64,000 nucleotides of DNA from Streptomyces sp. WMMC940 (GCF_027460265.1 NZ_JAPZBC010000001.1:5188001-5252000); one strand, 5' to 3'. Shown: positions 9,014 through 17,953, counted from the stretch's first letter. Numbers and translations are program-made. Notes: generated by a model not told the origin, from the letters alone.

Positions 9014-10145
9014 TGCCGCCCGACGAGCTGCCGCTGGTGCCGCGCTGGCTGGAGAAGTACAGCCGCCGCCCGTCCGGGGAGAAGGCCGGTCCGGTGATCT
9101 CCGAGCCGGACTGGCCGCTGATCCGCAGGAACGGCGCGACGACGTCGTCGGGGGTGATGAGGCAGATCTCCATGTTGCCACCGTCCTCCGCGACGAACAG
9201 ATCGCCGGAGGACGAGCCGGTGACGTTGTCCACGCCGGTGAGCGGGGCCGAGCCGCCCGTCACCAGCGAGTCGTCATAGGCGAGTTCATAGGTGCCGCTG
9301 GTGAGGTTGAGCTGCCAGAGACGGTTGTCGCCCTTGGTGGTGAACCAGACGGTGTCGTTGGCGTAGTGGCAGCCCTCTCCGCCGTTGAACCTCTTCGCTC
9401 CGGACACCTGGCTGCGGGTCGCGGTGGGGGAGCCGTCCGGATCGGGCACGTTCGCCCAGCTGAACGACCCGGCGGTCGCGGTGCCGGCGACCAGCACCTG
9501 GAGCGTGCCGGAGGACAGGTCGCCCCAGGTCGTGGGGAGGAAGCGGTAGAGGCAGCCGTTGGACTCGTCCTCGGTCAGGTACACCGCCTTGCGGACCGGG
9601 TCGGCGGCCGCGGCCTCGTGCTTGAACCGGCCCATCGCGTCGCGGCGGACGGCGGCCTGCACGCCCCACGGATCGGTCTCGTAGACGTAGCCGAGGCTGA
9701 CCTCCTCGCACGACAGCCAGGTGTTCCACGGGGTCTTCCCGCCCGCGCAGTTGGTGCGGGTGCCCGACAGGATCCGGTACGCCCCGGTGATCGCGCCCGC
9801 CGAGGAGAACCGGACCGCGCTCGCCCCGCCGGAAGGGTTGATCTCCGAGTTGGACACGTAGATCCAGCCGGAGCCGTCGGCGAAACAGGCCCCGCCGTCG
9901 GGGGCGTTGTGCCAGGTGTACGAGGTGGAGGCGACCTTCTGCCCGGACCGGGCGATCACCCTGCTGGTGAATCCGGCCGGCAGCCGGATGCCGTTGGCGT
10001 CGGCCGAGCCGAGCGCCCCGTACGGCCCGGCGCCGGGCTGGGCCGGGGCCGCGGAGGCGGCACCCTGCCACAGCGTGCCGCCGAAGGCCGCCGCGGACGT
10101 GCCGATGACCGCTCCGCGCAGGAAGCTGCGTCGTTCCACTGTCAC
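8979..10145 (-). CDS. PhoX-like alkaline phosphatase / DUF839 protein, Tat-exported
   Basis: A 388-aa secreted protein with a twin-arginine signal (MTVERRSFLRGAVIGTSAAAF...ASAAPA). The mature part is the DUF839/PhoX beta-propeller fold. It has YRILSGTRTNCAGGKTPWNTWLSCEEV, then the metal/calcium-binding type motif GWGVQ...GRFKHEAAA-like segment, YLTEDESNGCLYRFLP and C-terminal GPAFSPDGRRLYFSSQRG. PhoX enzymes are Ca/Fe-dependent phosphomonoesterases, but many DUF839 members are untested. The protein would act outside the membrane, probably in phosphate scavenging. No PHO box was recognised by eye upstream. Convergent 35-bp overlap with the regulator gene. Confidence 0.88.
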   Translation of the reverse strand: MTVERRSFLRGAVIGTSAAAFGGTLWQGAASAAPAQPGAGPYGALGSADANGIRLPAGFTSRVIARSGQKVASTSYTWHNAPDGGACFADGSGWIYVSNSEINPSGGASAVRFSSAGAITGAYRILSGTRTNCAGGKTPWNTWLSCEEVSLGYVYETDPWGVQAAVRRDAMGRFKHEAAAADPVRKAVYLTEDESNGCLYRFLPTTWGDLSSGTLQVLVAGTATAGSFSWANVPDPDGSPTATRSQVSGAKRFNGGEGCHYANDTVWFTTKGDNRLWQLNLTSGTYELAYDDSLVTGGSAPLTGVDNVTGSSSGDLFVAEDGGNMEICLITPDDVVAPFLRISGQSGSEITGPAFSPDGRRLYFSSQRGTSGSSSGGITYEVTGPFRA

Positions 10146-10599
10146 TCCAGGGGAAGTCGTGACTGCCCCGGCCCGCCGGGCGGCGGGACGGGGTCTCGCG
10201 CCAACGGACCATAGAAGTGAGGAGTTGACACAGCGTCAACGACGGGTGACGTGGAGGCGTCCCGGACGGGGCGGGGCGAACGGACCGCCGCGCCCGCCGC
10301 CGCGTCGCGCCGCGCTCCGACGCCCGCCGCCGCGTCGCGCCGCGCTCCGACGCCCGCCGCCGCGTCGCGCCGCGCTCCGACGCCCGCCGGACGGCGGCCC
10401 GACTCGCTCCCCGGTGGTTCAGCCCCGCATCGGGCCGACGGTCGTGTGCACCCGCCCCGCCGGGCCCGCCCGGCGAAACGGAGGTGCTGAATCCGGAAAA
10501 TGTTCCCGCTGCGGCGATGAGTCCGGCGCACACCCCGGGTCTACCCCACGACGGACGACGCCCCAGGGCGCGACGACGACCACGAGAGAGGCACCCGCC
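10146..10599. other. Divergent gap between PhoX and VOC genes
   Basis: About 450 bp without a supported gene. It includes a threefold 30-bp tandem repeat (10291-10389). Open frames across it are low-complexity Ala/Arg/Pro and depend on the repeat. Confidence 0.6.
10291..10389. repeat. 30-bp tandem repeat, three identical copies plus a partial
   Basis: Units 10291-10320, 10321-10350 and 10351-10380 are identical, starting CGCCCGCCGCCGCGTCGCGC. A fourth unit begins at 10381 and breaks off after 9 bases. It lies in the divergent intergenic region. Confidence 0.95.
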
Positions 10600-11010
10600 A
10601 TGACCCAGATGATCTTCGTGAACCTGCCGGTGAAGGACCTCGACGCGTCGAAGGCCTTCTGGGAGGCGGTCGGTTACACCTTCAACCCCCGGTTCACCGA
10701 CGAGACCGCCGCCTGCCTCGTCATCAGCGACTCCATCTTCGCGATGCTGCTGACCGAGGCCCGGTTCAAGGACTTCACCAGGAAGGACGTCGCCGACGCC
10801 GCCACCAGCACCGAGGTGATCGTCGCGCTGAGCGCCGAGAGCCGCGAGAAGGTCGACGAGCTGACCGACGCGGCCCTCGCGGCCGGTGGCTCGCCGGCGA
10901 ACGAGCCGCAGGACCACGGCTTCATGTACGGCCGTTCCTTCCAGGACCCGGACCACCACATCTGGGAGGTCGTCTGGATGGACGAGAAGGCCGTCGAGGG
11001 CGGCGAGTAG
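10600..11010 (+). CDS. VOC family protein (glyoxalase/bleomycin-resistance fold)
   Basis: A 136-aa single-domain protein of the vicinal-oxygen-chelate superfamily. It begins MTQMIFVNLPVKDLDASKAFWEAVGYTFNPRFTDE and ends with the conserved FQDPDHHIWEVVWMD, where the Glu is the usual metal ligand. The group with LPVKDLxxSxxFW...ARFKDF and EPQDHGFMYGRSFQDPDGHxWE is widespread, is often annotated as lactoylglutathione lyase-like, and has no proven reaction. A GAGAGAGGC stretch precedes the ATG. It is followed by a GACCGCCC repeat tract and a convergent DinB gene. Confidence 0.92.
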   Translation: MTQMIFVNLPVKDLDASKAFWEAVGYTFNPRFTDETAACLVISDSIFAMLLTEARFKDFTRKDVADAATSTEVIVALSAESREKVDELTDAALAAGGSPANEPQDHGFMYGRSFQDPDHHIWEVVWMDEKAVEGGE

Positions 11011-11050
11011 CCCGGCCCTCGGGCAGCACCCTCGGCGACACGCCCAGGCT

Positions 11051-11090
11051 GACCGCCCGACCGCCCGACCGCCCGACCGCCCGACCGCCC
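11051..11090. repeat. Five tandem copies of the octamer GACCGCCC
   Basis: Five perfect 8-bp copies lie between the convergent VOC and DinB genes. A simple-sequence tract with no visible function. Confidence 0.9.
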
Positions 11091-11161
11091 GGGCTCCGGC
11101 TCCCCGCGCTCGCGCCGGCAGCAGCGGCATCGGCCCGTCAACGGCGCCGGCCGGGCGGCGG

Positions 11162-11674
11162 TCAGTAGTAGCCCTTCTCCCCGTCGAGCAGTTCCCGGAC
11201 GGTGTCCAGGTGACCGGCGTGCCGGGCGGTCTCCTCCACCATGTGGATCAGCATCCAGCGCAGGGACGCGGCGGACGACTCGTAGTCGGGGTGCCTGCCG
11301 GTCTCGTCGAGCGAGTGGGCCGCGATGATCTCGTTCGAGATCGCGCACTGCCGCTCGTAGTCCTCCAGCAGCCGTGCCAGCGGGACGCCCTCGACCCGCA
11401 TGTCGGCGTCCTCCGGCGACTCGGCGAACTGCGGGCCGTCGGCGGGCCGGCCGAGGAAGAGGACCTCGAACCAGGCGTTCTCGGTCCACCGCAGATGGGA
11501 GATGAGGCCCGCCACCGTCATCAGGGGCGAGCTCGGCAGGACGGCCCGGTGGGCGTCCGCTTCCGCGAGGCCCTCGCACTTGTAGTGGACGATCGCACGC
11601 TGCATGTCGAGCCAGCCGACCAGCTGGTGCCGCTCGTCTGCCACGAAGGGGGGACGTACACGGGGAGGAGTCAT
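11162..11674 (-). CDS. DinB family protein (DUF664)
   Basis: A 170-aa four-helix-bundle protein of the DinB/DUF664 superfamily. The three metal-ligand His positions are visible as SHLRWTENAWF, and HMVEETARHAGHLD near the C-terminus with the typical Hx3H arrangement. Actinobacterial members include putative thiol (mycothiol or bacillithiol)-dependent S-transferases. The actual substrate is unknown. No signal peptide. It starts with ATG and the upstream 340 bp are repeat-rich and gene-free. It stands alone, convergent with the VOC gene. Confidence 0.88.
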   Translation of the reverse strand: MTPPRVRPPFVADERHQLVGWLDMQRAIVHYKCEGLAEADAHRAVLPSSPLMTVAGLISHLRWTENAWFEVLFLGRPADGPQFAESPEDADMRVEGVPLARLLEDYERQCAISNEIIAAHSLDETGRHPDYESSAASLRWMLIHMVEETARHAGHLDTVRELLDGEKGYY

Positions 11675-12018
11675 GGGCGCCGACGGTAGTGGAGGACGGC
11701 TGCGGGCCGCACGTCGATTACCTTCCGGCGAGCGGAGGTTGCCTCTCGGCGGGCGTGGGTCCGGGTCCGGCGCGTGTGGGCTTCATCCCGGCGGGCGCGG
11801 GTCCGGGTCCGGCGCCGGCGCGCGTTTCCCCGGCCGGCGTGGGTTCCCGTCCGGCGGGCGCGCGTTCCCCCGCCGGCGCGGGCGCCCCGAGCGGCGGCCG
11901 GCGCCCCCCGTCGTGCCGCCGGCCGCCTCCGTGCCTGTCACTCCCCGCGCCCGGACGGCCCGTCGCCCGCCGGCACGCACCACGCCTCCGGTTCGCGCCG
12001 CGGCCGGGCACCACCCCG
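11675..12018. repeat. GC-rich, imperfectly repeated gap
   Basis: No gene is supported here. The segment ~11745-11890 is made of imperfect ~50-bp repeats built around gggtccgggtccggcg and ccggcgggcgcg. Open frames across it are low complexity. Confidence 0.6.
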
Positions 12019-12366
12019 TCAGGCCCAGCGCACCGTGAACGCGCGCACCGACACCTCGTCGTCGTCCAGGCAGCGGCCCGTCGCCAGGTCGAACCGCTGC
12101 TTCAGCAGCGGGGAGGCGACGAACACCCGCCCGTCCGCGGCGCCCACCAGGCCCCGCGACAGGACCTGGGCGCCGGTGAACGGGTCGCGGTTGTCGATCG
12201 CGTACGGCGTCCCCGCGCGGTCCAGGAAGACCGCGGCCTGCCGCCCGTCGGGGAGCAGGGCGGCCATGCCGCGGCCCGGGGTGAGCCGGGTGATCTCGCA
12301 GACGGACAGCCAGCTGCCGTCCAGTTCGATCTGGAGCGTGGTCGGTGGTGCGTCCTGGATCGTCAT
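12019..12366 (-). CDS. nirD: Nitrite reductase (NADH) small subunit NirD
   Basis: A 115-aa Rieske-like subunit of assimilatory nitrite reductase. It starts MTIQDAPPTTLQIELDGSW and contains ITRLTPGRGMAALLPDGRQAAVFLDRAGTPYAIDNRDPFTGAQVLSRGLVG and the C-terminal SPLLKQRFDLATGRCLDDD. The Rieske Cys/His ligands are absent, as is usual for NirD. Its ATG overlaps the nirB stop (ATGA), so the two are translationally coupled. It acts in the cytoplasm with NirB to make ammonium from nitrite. Confidence 0.94.
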   Translation of the reverse strand: MTIQDAPPTTLQIELDGSWLSVCEITRLTPGRGMAALLPDGRQAAVFLDRAGTPYAIDNRDPFTGAQVLSRGLVGAADGRVFVASPLLKQRFDLATGRCLDDDEVSVRAFTVRWA

Positions 12367-14873
12367 CGTGCGAGCGTCCCTTCCAGGGTGAGAACGGTGA
12401 GGTCCGGCTTGATCTGGTCCCGTTCGGGGACGAACCTCACGGACGGGTCCGGCGCGTCCGGCGCGTTCACGAACGACACGAAGCGGCGCAGCCGGTCCGG
12501 GTCGTCGAGGGTCTCGGCCCATTCGTCGCGGTAGCCGGCCACGTGCCCGGCCATCATCGCCTCGAGTTCGCCGCACAGCCCGAGGGAGTCGTGCACCACG
12601 ACGTCCCGCAGGTGGTCGAGTCCGCCCTCCAGACGTTCCAGCCAGACCGAGGTGCGCTCCAGGCGGTCCGCGGTGCGGATGTAGAACATCAGGAACCGGT
12701 CGATGAGCCGGACGAGTTCGGCGTCGGACAGGTCCTGGGCGAGCAGGTCCGCATGGCGCGGGGTCGCCCCGCCGTTGCCGCCGACGTACAGGTTCCAGCC
12801 GTTGGCGGTGGCGATCACGCCGAAGTCCTTCGACTGCGCCTCCGCGCACTCGCGGGCGCAGCCCGAGACCGCCGACTTCAGCTTGTGCGGGGCGCGCAGG
12901 CCGCGGTAGCGCAGCTCCAGGTCGATCGCCATCCGGACGCTGTCCTGGACCCCGTAGCGGCACCAGGTCTGCCCCACGCAGGACTTGACCGTGCGCAGCG
13001 ACTTCCCGTAGGCGTGGCCGGACTCGAAGCCGGCGTCCACCAGGCGGGTCCAGATCGCGGGGAGCTGGTCCACACGGGCACCGAACATGTCGATCCGCTG
13101 GCCGCCGGTGATCTTGGTGTAGAGGCCGAAGTCCCGGGCGACCTCGCCGATCACGATCAACTTCTCGGGGGTGATCTCCCCGCCGGGGATGCGGGGCACG
13201 ATCGAGTAGGAGCCGTTGCGCTGCAGATTGGCGAGGAAGTGGTCGTTGGTGTCCTGCAGCGCGCCCTGCTCGCCGTCGAGGATGTAGCCGTTGCCGAGGC
13301 TGGCGAGGATCGAACCGACGGCGGGCTTGCAGGTCTCGCAGCCGTCGCCGCCGCGGGCCTCCTCCTGCCCGTGGGAGTCGAGGAGTTCGGCGTACGAGGT
13401 GAGGCCGAGCGTGCGGACGATCTCGTACAGCTCGCTGCGGGTGTACGAGAAGCAGCCGCACAGGCCCTGGTCGGCGGCCTGCGGCAGCAGCTGGCCGATG
13501 ACCTTGACGCAGCTTCCGCAGCCCGTGCCCGCCTTGGTGCACTTCTTCACCTCGGGCAGGGTGGTGTGGGCGCAGATCTCGCCCTTGGTGACGTTGTGGC
13601 AGGAGCAGATCACGGCCTCGTCGGGCAGCGCGGACGGTCCGAGCGCGACGGGAGCCCCGGCTCCGGCGGGCAGCACCAGCTGCTCCGGCGGCACGGGCGG
13701 TACCGAGCCGGTGAGCGGGCGGAGCATGCCGTAGGAGTCGGCGTCGCCGACCAGGACGCCGCCGAGCAGGGTGCCGTCCGCGCCGACGACCAGCTTCTTG
13801 TAGACCCCGGAGCGGGAGTCGGAGTAGACGACGTCCAGGCAGCCCTCAGCCGTGCCGTGCGCGTCGCCGAACGAGGCCACGTCCACGCCGAGGAGCTTCA
13901 GCTTGGTGGAGGTGTCCGCTCCGGTGAAGGCGCTGTCGGAGGTGCGGTCGGCGAGGACGTCCGCGACGGTCTTCGCCATGTCGTAGCCGGGCGCGACGAG
14001 CCCGTAGACCCGCCCGTCCGAGGCGAGGGCGCACTCGCCGATCGCGTACACGTCCGGGTCGGAGGTGCGGCAGCGCTCGTCGACGACGATGCCGCCGCGT
14101 TCGCCGACGGTGAGGCCCGTGTCGCGGGCCAGCTGGTCGCGGGGGCGCACGCCGGCGGAGAAGACCACCAGGTCGGTGGCGAGCGTCGAGCCGTCGGAGA
14201 GCTTCATCCCGGTGACGGCGGGGCCGTCGGCGACGATCTCCTGGGTGCCGACGCCGGTGTGGACGGTCAGGCCCATGCCCTCGATGGTGCGCAGCAGCGC
14301 GGCGCCGCCGCCGTCGTCGACCTGCACCGGCATCAGCCGGGGCGCGAACTCCACGACGTGGGTGTCCAGGCCCAGGCCCTTGAGCGCGCCGGCCGCCTCC
14401 AGGCCGAGGAGTCCGCCGCCGACGACGACGCCGGTGCGGGAGGTCTTGGCGTACTCCTCGATCGCGAGGAGGTCCTCGATGGTGCGGTAGACGAAGCAGC
14501 CCTCGGCGTCGCGGCCGGGGACGGGCGGCACGAACGGGTAGGAGCCGGTGGCCAGGACGAGCGTGTCGTACGTGATCGTCCGCCCGCTGCGCGAGGTGAC
14601 GGTGCGGGCGGCACGGTCGATGTGCTCCGCCGGGTCGTCCAGGTGGAGCTCGATGCCGTGCCGCGCCATGAAGCCGTCCTCGACCATCGAGAGGTCGTCG
14701 GGCGTCCGGCCGGAGAAGTACGAGGTGAGCTGGACCCGGTCGTAGGCGGGGCGCGGTTCCTCGCACAGCACCACGACCCGGGCGCGGCCGGTGACGCCGC
14801 GCTCCGCGAGGGCCTCCAGGAAGTGCTGGCCGACCATCCCGTGGCCGACGAGCACGATCGTGGGGGTGGTCAT
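12363..14873 (-). CDS. nirB: Nitrite reductase (NADH) large subunit NirB
   Basis: An 836-aa siroheme enzyme reducing nitrite to ammonium with NAD(P)H. N-terminal FAD/NAD domains show LVGHGMVGQHF, GVVVGGGLLGLEAA and SDPDVYAIGECA. A BFD-like [2Fe-2S] domain follows at about residues 420-460 (CSCHNVTKGEI, then CTKAGTGCGSC). The C-terminal sulfite/nitrite reductase half has the siroheme-[4Fe-4S] cysteines in SCVGQTWCRYGVQDS and SGCARECAE. The start MTTPTIVLVGHGMVG overlaps the stop of the upstream reductase (TGATG). It is the middle gene of a three-gene operon, with a GlnR-like box ahead of the first gene. Confidence 0.97.
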   Translation of the reverse strand: MTTPTIVLVGHGMVGQHFLEALAERGVTGRARVVVLCEEPRPAYDRVQLTSYFSGRTPDDLSMVEDGFMARHGIELHLDDPAEHIDRAARTVTSRSGRTITYDTLVLATGSYPFVPPVPGRDAEGCFVYRTIEDLLAIEEYAKTSRTGVVVGGGLLGLEAAGALKGLGLDTHVVEFAPRLMPVQVDDGGGAALLRTIEGMGLTVHTGVGTQEIVADGPAVTGMKLSDGSTLATDLVVFSAGVRPRDQLARDTGLTVGERGGIVVDERCRTSDPDVYAIGECALASDGRVYGLVAPGYDMAKTVADVLADRTSDSAFTGADTSTKLKLLGVDVASFGDAHGTAEGCLDVVYSDSRSGVYKKLVVGADGTLLGGVLVGDADSYGMLRPLTGSVPPVPPEQLVLPAGAGAPVALGPSALPDEAVICSCHNVTKGEICAHTTLPEVKKCTKAGTGCGSCVKVIGQLLPQAADQGLCGCFSYTRSELYEIVRTLGLTSYAELLDSHGQEEARGGDGCETCKPAVGSILASLGNGYILDGEQGALQDTNDHFLANLQRNGSYSIVPRIPGGEITPEKLIVIGEVARDFGLYTKITGGQRIDMFGARVDQLPAIWTRLVDAGFESGHAYGKSLRTVKSCVGQTWCRYGVQDSVRMAIDLELRYRGLRAPHKLKSAVSGCARECAEAQSKDFGVIATANGWNLYVGGNGGATPRHADLLAQDLSDAELVRLIDRFLMFYIRTADRLERTSVWLERLEGGLDHLRDVVVHDSLGLCGELEAMMAGHVAGYRDEWAETLDDPDRLRRFVSFVNAPDAPDPSVRFVPERDQIKPDLTVLTLEGTLAR

Positions 14874-16099
14874 CAGAGTCCTCCATCGGTGGTGAGCAGG
14901 TGGAGCAGGGGTGCTTCCGGGAGCGGGTCGTCGCCCTCCCAGGCCCGGGCGAGGGCGCCGACGGCGGCGAGGTCTCCGAGGAGAACGCCGCCGACGAGCC
15001 GGTCGCCTCGGACGACGACCTTCCGGTAGGCGCCGCGGGTGGCGTCTGCGAGCCGCACGACGTCGTCCCCGGGCCGCGGCGAGGGCTCCCCGAAGGCGGC
15101 GACGTCGAAGGCGCCGGCGGAGCCGAGGGTGAGCCGGGTGAGGGACCGGGTGCCGGTGTAGCGCGGGGCGTCCGGCCCCTGGCCCGGCACGGCCGCGGCG
15201 GTCAGGACCGCCGCCAGCACGTCGGCCTGTTCCAGGGCGGGGGTCGCCAGCCCGTAGACGGTGCCCGCGTGTTCGGCGCAGTCGCCGATGGCGTGGACGT
15301 ACGGGTCCGACGTGGTCAGGGTGTCGTCGACGACGACGCCCTGGCCGACCGTGAGGCCCGCGTCCGCGGCGAGGCCCGTGCGGGGGCGGACGCCGCAGGC
15401 GAGGACGACCTGGTCGGCGTCGAGGACGAAGCCGTCGGCGAGCTCGACCCCGGTGACGGACCCGCCGTGGTGGCGCAGCCCCCGGGCGTGGCACTCGGTG
15501 TGGACCTCCACGCCGAGTCCCTCCAGGTGGCGGCGAACCAGGCCGCCCGCCTCCGGGTCGAGGTGGCGGTCCATCAGGGTGGGGCCCTGGTGGGCGACGA
15601 CCACGTCCGTGCCGCGTTCCGCGAGCGCCCGCGCGGCGGAGACGCCGAGCAGCCCGCCGCCGACGACGACCGCGCGGCCGCCGGGCCGGGCCGATGCCGC
15701 GAGTGCCAGGCAGTCGTCGAGGGTGCGGAAGGGGTGGACGCCGTCCGGCAGCCCGCCGTCGAGCCCGCGCAGCGGCGGCAGCACCGGGTTCGACCCGGTC
15801 GCCAGCACCAGCCGGTCGTACACCACCGACGAGCCGTCCGCGCAGTGCACGGTCCGCGCCTCGCGGTCGATCCGTACCGCCCGCACCCCGCGCCGCACCT
15901 CGGCCGTACCGTCCGGGACCGGCGGCAGCGCGATCACCTCGGGTGCGTACCGGCCGGCCAGGACGTCGGCCAGCAGCACCCTGTTGTAGGGGGCGTGCGG
16001 CTCCTCGCCGAGCAGCGTGACGTCGCACGCCGGGGCGAGCTGCCGCGCCAGCCGCGCGCCCGCCATCCCGGCGCCGATCACCACGATCCTCGAATCCAT
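14873..16099 (-). CDS. FAD-dependent NAD(P)H oxidoreductase of the nitrite reductase operon
   Basis: A 408-aa flavoprotein resembling the N-terminal half of NirB and the electron-transfer subunit NasC/NirB1-type proteins. It has the FAD Rossmann motif VVIGAGMAGARLA, the NAD motif VVVGGGLLGVSAARA and SDPYVHAIGDCA at the flavin end. There is no BFD or siroheme domain. It is the first gene of the operon and is coupled to nirB by TGATG. It probably passes electrons to nitrite or nitrate reductase; which one is inferred, not shown. The start has no Shine-Dalgarno sequence. A CACGCT hexamer six nt upstream would fit a leaderless transcript. Confidence 0.88.
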   Translation of the reverse strand: MDSRIVVIGAGMAGARLARQLAPACDVTLLGEEPHAPYNRVLLADVLAGRYAPEVIALPPVPDGTAEVRRGVRAVRIDREARTVHCADGSSVVYDRLVLATGSNPVLPPLRGLDGGLPDGVHPFRTLDDCLALAASARPGGRAVVVGGGLLGVSAARALAERGTDVVVAHQGPTLMDRHLDPEAGGLVRRHLEGLGVEVHTECHARGLRHHGGSVTGVELADGFVLDADQVVLACGVRPRTGLAADAGLTVGQGVVVDDTLTTSDPYVHAIGDCAEHAGTVYGLATPALEQADVLAAVLTAAAVPGQGPDAPRYTGTRSLTRLTLGSAGAFDVAAFGEPSPRPGDDVVRLADATRGAYRKVVVRGDRLVGGVLLGDLAAVGALARAWEGDDPLPEAPLLHLLTTDGGL

Positions 16100-16121
16100 G
16101 TACGCAGCGTGCGGTGCGGGT

Positions 16122-16159
16122 GTTACCCGTCCGCATCCCGGTTGTTTCCCGCGCGGAAC
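16122..16159 (-). promoter_or_regulatory. Putative GlnR box upstream of the nitrite reductase operon
   Basis: Read leftward the four pentamers are GTTCC-n6-GAAAC-n6-GATGC-n6-GTAAC, compared with the GlnR consensus gTnAC-n6-GaAAC-n6-gTnAC-n6-GaAAC. The box ends 22 nt before the start codon. Spacing is exact, while the third pentamer is degenerate. GlnR activation of nirB is established in S. coelicolor; assignment here is by motif and position. Confidence 0.65.
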
Positions 16160-16322
16160 ACTGCCCTCAGCGCGCGCCCGCCCGCAGTGTGAGGGAGCGG
16201 GGGCGCCGCCGGCGGCCCGCGTTCACGGGGGAAGGTCGCTTGCGCCCAGCGAACCTCAGACGTAGCTCAAGACTCACGGGATCGATGGACGGCACACGGA
16301 TCTTCTCCGTAGGGTCGCGGCC

Positions 16323-17102
16323 ATGCCCGACATATCGCTGACCACCCTCGTCTTCCTCTGCGTGGCCGCCGCGGCGGCCGGCTGGATCGACGCGGTGGTC
16401 GGCGGAGGGGGGCTCCTGCTCCTGCCGGCGCTGCTGCTCGGCATGCCGCAGGTGCCGGCCGCGCAGATCCTCGGCACCAACAAGGCGGTCGCCATCGTCG
16501 GCACGACCGGCGCGGCGGTCACCTATGTCCGCAGGGCGCCGGTGCGGGTGGGGACGGCCGTACGGATCGGGCTCGCCGCGCTCGCCGGCTCCATGGGCGG
16601 GGCGTTCTTCGCCGCGGGCATCAGCAGCGAGGTGCTCCGGCCCGTGATCATGGTGGTGCTGCTGGGCGTCGCGGCGTTCGTCCTGCTGCGCCCGTCCTTC
16701 GGTACCCATGCGGACCGGGGACCGGTCACCCGCGCCCGGATCGCCACCGCGATCGTCCTCGTCGGCGGCGGGATCGGATTCTACGACGGCCTGTTCGGGC
16801 CCGGCACCGGCACCTTCCTGGTGCTCGCCCTGACCGCCGTGCTCCATCTGGACCTGGTCGCGGCCTCCGCCACCGCCAAGATCGTCAACGTGTGCACCAA
16901 CGCCGGCGCCCTCGCGATGTTCGCCTACCAGGGGACGGTGCTGTGGCGGCTGGCCGCGCTGATGGCGGTGTTCAACCTGGCGGGCGGCATGCTCGGCGCG
17001 CGGACGGCGCTCCGCAAGGGCGCGGAGTTCGTGCGCGGGGTGCTGCTCGTGGTCGTGTTCTCGCTGGTGGCGAAGCTGGCGTTCGACCAGTGGTCGGGGT
17101 AG
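16323..17102 (+). CDS. TSUP family permease (TauE/SafE)
   Basis: A 259-aa integral membrane protein with about eight hydrophobic segments and the TSUP family repeats. The first half has AGWIDAVVGGGGLLLLPALL and LGTNKAVAIVGTTGAAVTY. The second half has GGGIGFYDGLFGPGTGTFLVLAL and ASATAKIVNVCTNAGALA. TSUP proteins export or import small anions such as sulfite, sulfoacetate or organosulfonates. The substrate here is unknown. It is divergent from the nitrite reductase operon, with the GlnR-like box in the shared upstream region, so nitrite or related anion transport is conceivable but unproven. The 3' end overlaps the sortase frame by 131 bp. Confidence 0.9.
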   Translation: MPDISLTTLVFLCVAAAAAGWIDAVVGGGGLLLLPALLLGMPQVPAAQILGTNKAVAIVGTTGAAVTYVRRAPVRVGTAVRIGLAALAGSMGGAFFAAGISSEVLRPVIMVVLLGVAAFVLLRPSFGTHADRGPVTRARIATAIVLVGGGIGFYDGLFGPGTGTFLVLALTAVLHLDLVAASATAKIVNVCTNAGALAMFAYQGTVLWRLAALMAVFNLAGGMLGARTALRKGAEFVRGVLLVVVFSLVAKLAFDQWSG

Positions 17103-17820
17103 GGCCGCGTCGGCTCGGGGGGTGCGCGGACATGGGCGGGCCTTGCGGAACGTGCCGTTCCGAGAGCGCCGGACGGGCCGGCGGAGACGTGGCGGGCCTG
17201 GTGGAGCTTGCCGTTCCGCGCACGCCGACCAGGTGGGCGAAGGCCACCACGTTGCCTCCGTATCCGGTCCTCTCGTCGAAGGGCCCGCCGCAGGTGATCA
17301 CCCGTAGTTCGGCCCTGCGCGCGGCCCCGTACACCTTCCGGTCCGGGAAGGCGTCGTTCTCGTACACCTCGACCGCGTCGACCGTGAAGACCGCCGTGCG
17401 GCCGTCCTCGCGCAGGACCTCGATGCGGTTGCCCCTCTTCAGGGTGCCCAGCTCGTAGAAGACGGCGGGCCCGTCGGCGTCGTCGACGTGACCGGCGACG
17501 ATCGCGGTGCCCCGGGCGCCCGGCGTGGTGCCGCCGCCGTACCAGCCGGCCACCTCGCCCTCGTCGGCGGGCGGCACCTCGAGGCTGTCGTCGGGGGCCA
17601 GTCCGAGGCGCGTCACGGGCGCGTCCACGGCGATCCGCGGGATGCGCAGCCGCACCGGCGGTGAGGGCGGCAGCGGAGGGGCGGCGGCGTCCGTGTGCCG
17701 GCCGGTGGCGAAGGCCTCGGCGGCGGAGGGCGCGGGCGGGGTGACGGGCCTGGCGCCGTTCTGCACCAGCCACACACCGGCGCAGACGGCCACGGCCAGC
17801 AGCAGCCCCTTCGACTTCAT
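16972..17820 (-). CDS. Class F sortase with an unusual C-terminal extension
   Basis: A transpeptidase of the actinobacterial class F sortases. It has an N-terminal membrane anchor (residues 5-21), then a Pro-rich linker, then the catalytic beta-barrel with H111 (AGHVDD), C177 (VITCGG) and R184. Typical members end just after GGNVVAFAHLVGVR near residue 201. Here the frame stays open for about 80 more residues of Arg/Pro/Thr/Ala-rich sequence lying antisense to the 3' end of the TSUP gene. That tail looks like loss of the original stop rather than a domain. The gene lies downstream of an exported protein with a C-terminal membrane anchor, its likely partner. A terminator separates the two. Confidence 0.88.
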   Translation of the reverse strand: MKSKGLLLAVAVCAGVWLVQNGARPVTPPAPSAAEAFATGRHTDAAAPPLPPSPPVRLRIPRIAVDAPVTRLGLAPDDSLEVPPADEGEVAGWYGGGTTPGARGTAIVAGHVDDADGPAVFYELGTLKRGNRIEVLREDGRTAVFTVDAVEVYENDAFPDRKVYGAARRAELRVITCGGPFDERTGYGGNVVAFAHLVGVRGTASSTRPATSPPARPALSERHVPQGPPMSAHPPSRRGPTPTTGRTPASPPARTRPRAAPRARTPRPCGAPSARRACRPPG

Positions 17821-17861
17821 GAGCTCCTCCGGGACTCCTCGGACGCCTGGTCCGGGAGGGG

Positions 17862-17908
17862 AAAACTCCCCGCCCCCGTCAGCCGGACGAAGCGTGACGG
17901 GGGCGGGG
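17862..17908 (-). terminator. Intrinsic terminator between exported protein and sortase genes
   Basis: A perfect 14-bp stem, CCCCGCCCCCGTCA (17868-17881) with TGACGGGGGCGGGG (17895-17908). Read leftward, GTTTTCC follows the hairpin. It ends transcription of the exported-protein gene before the sortase. Confidence 0.85.
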
Positions 17909-17953
17909 ACGGCGGTACGTGGGACGGTGGAGGCCGAGCGCCAACGCTCTCCG

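Noticed and set aside
10251..10490. A small Arg/Ala/Pro protein across the 30-bp repeat
   Set aside because: Low complexity produced by the repeat, with no ribosome-binding site or homologue known to me.
12345..15029. An 894-codon plus-strand frame opposite nirB
   Set aside because: Shadow of nirB/nirD; no recognisable protein features.
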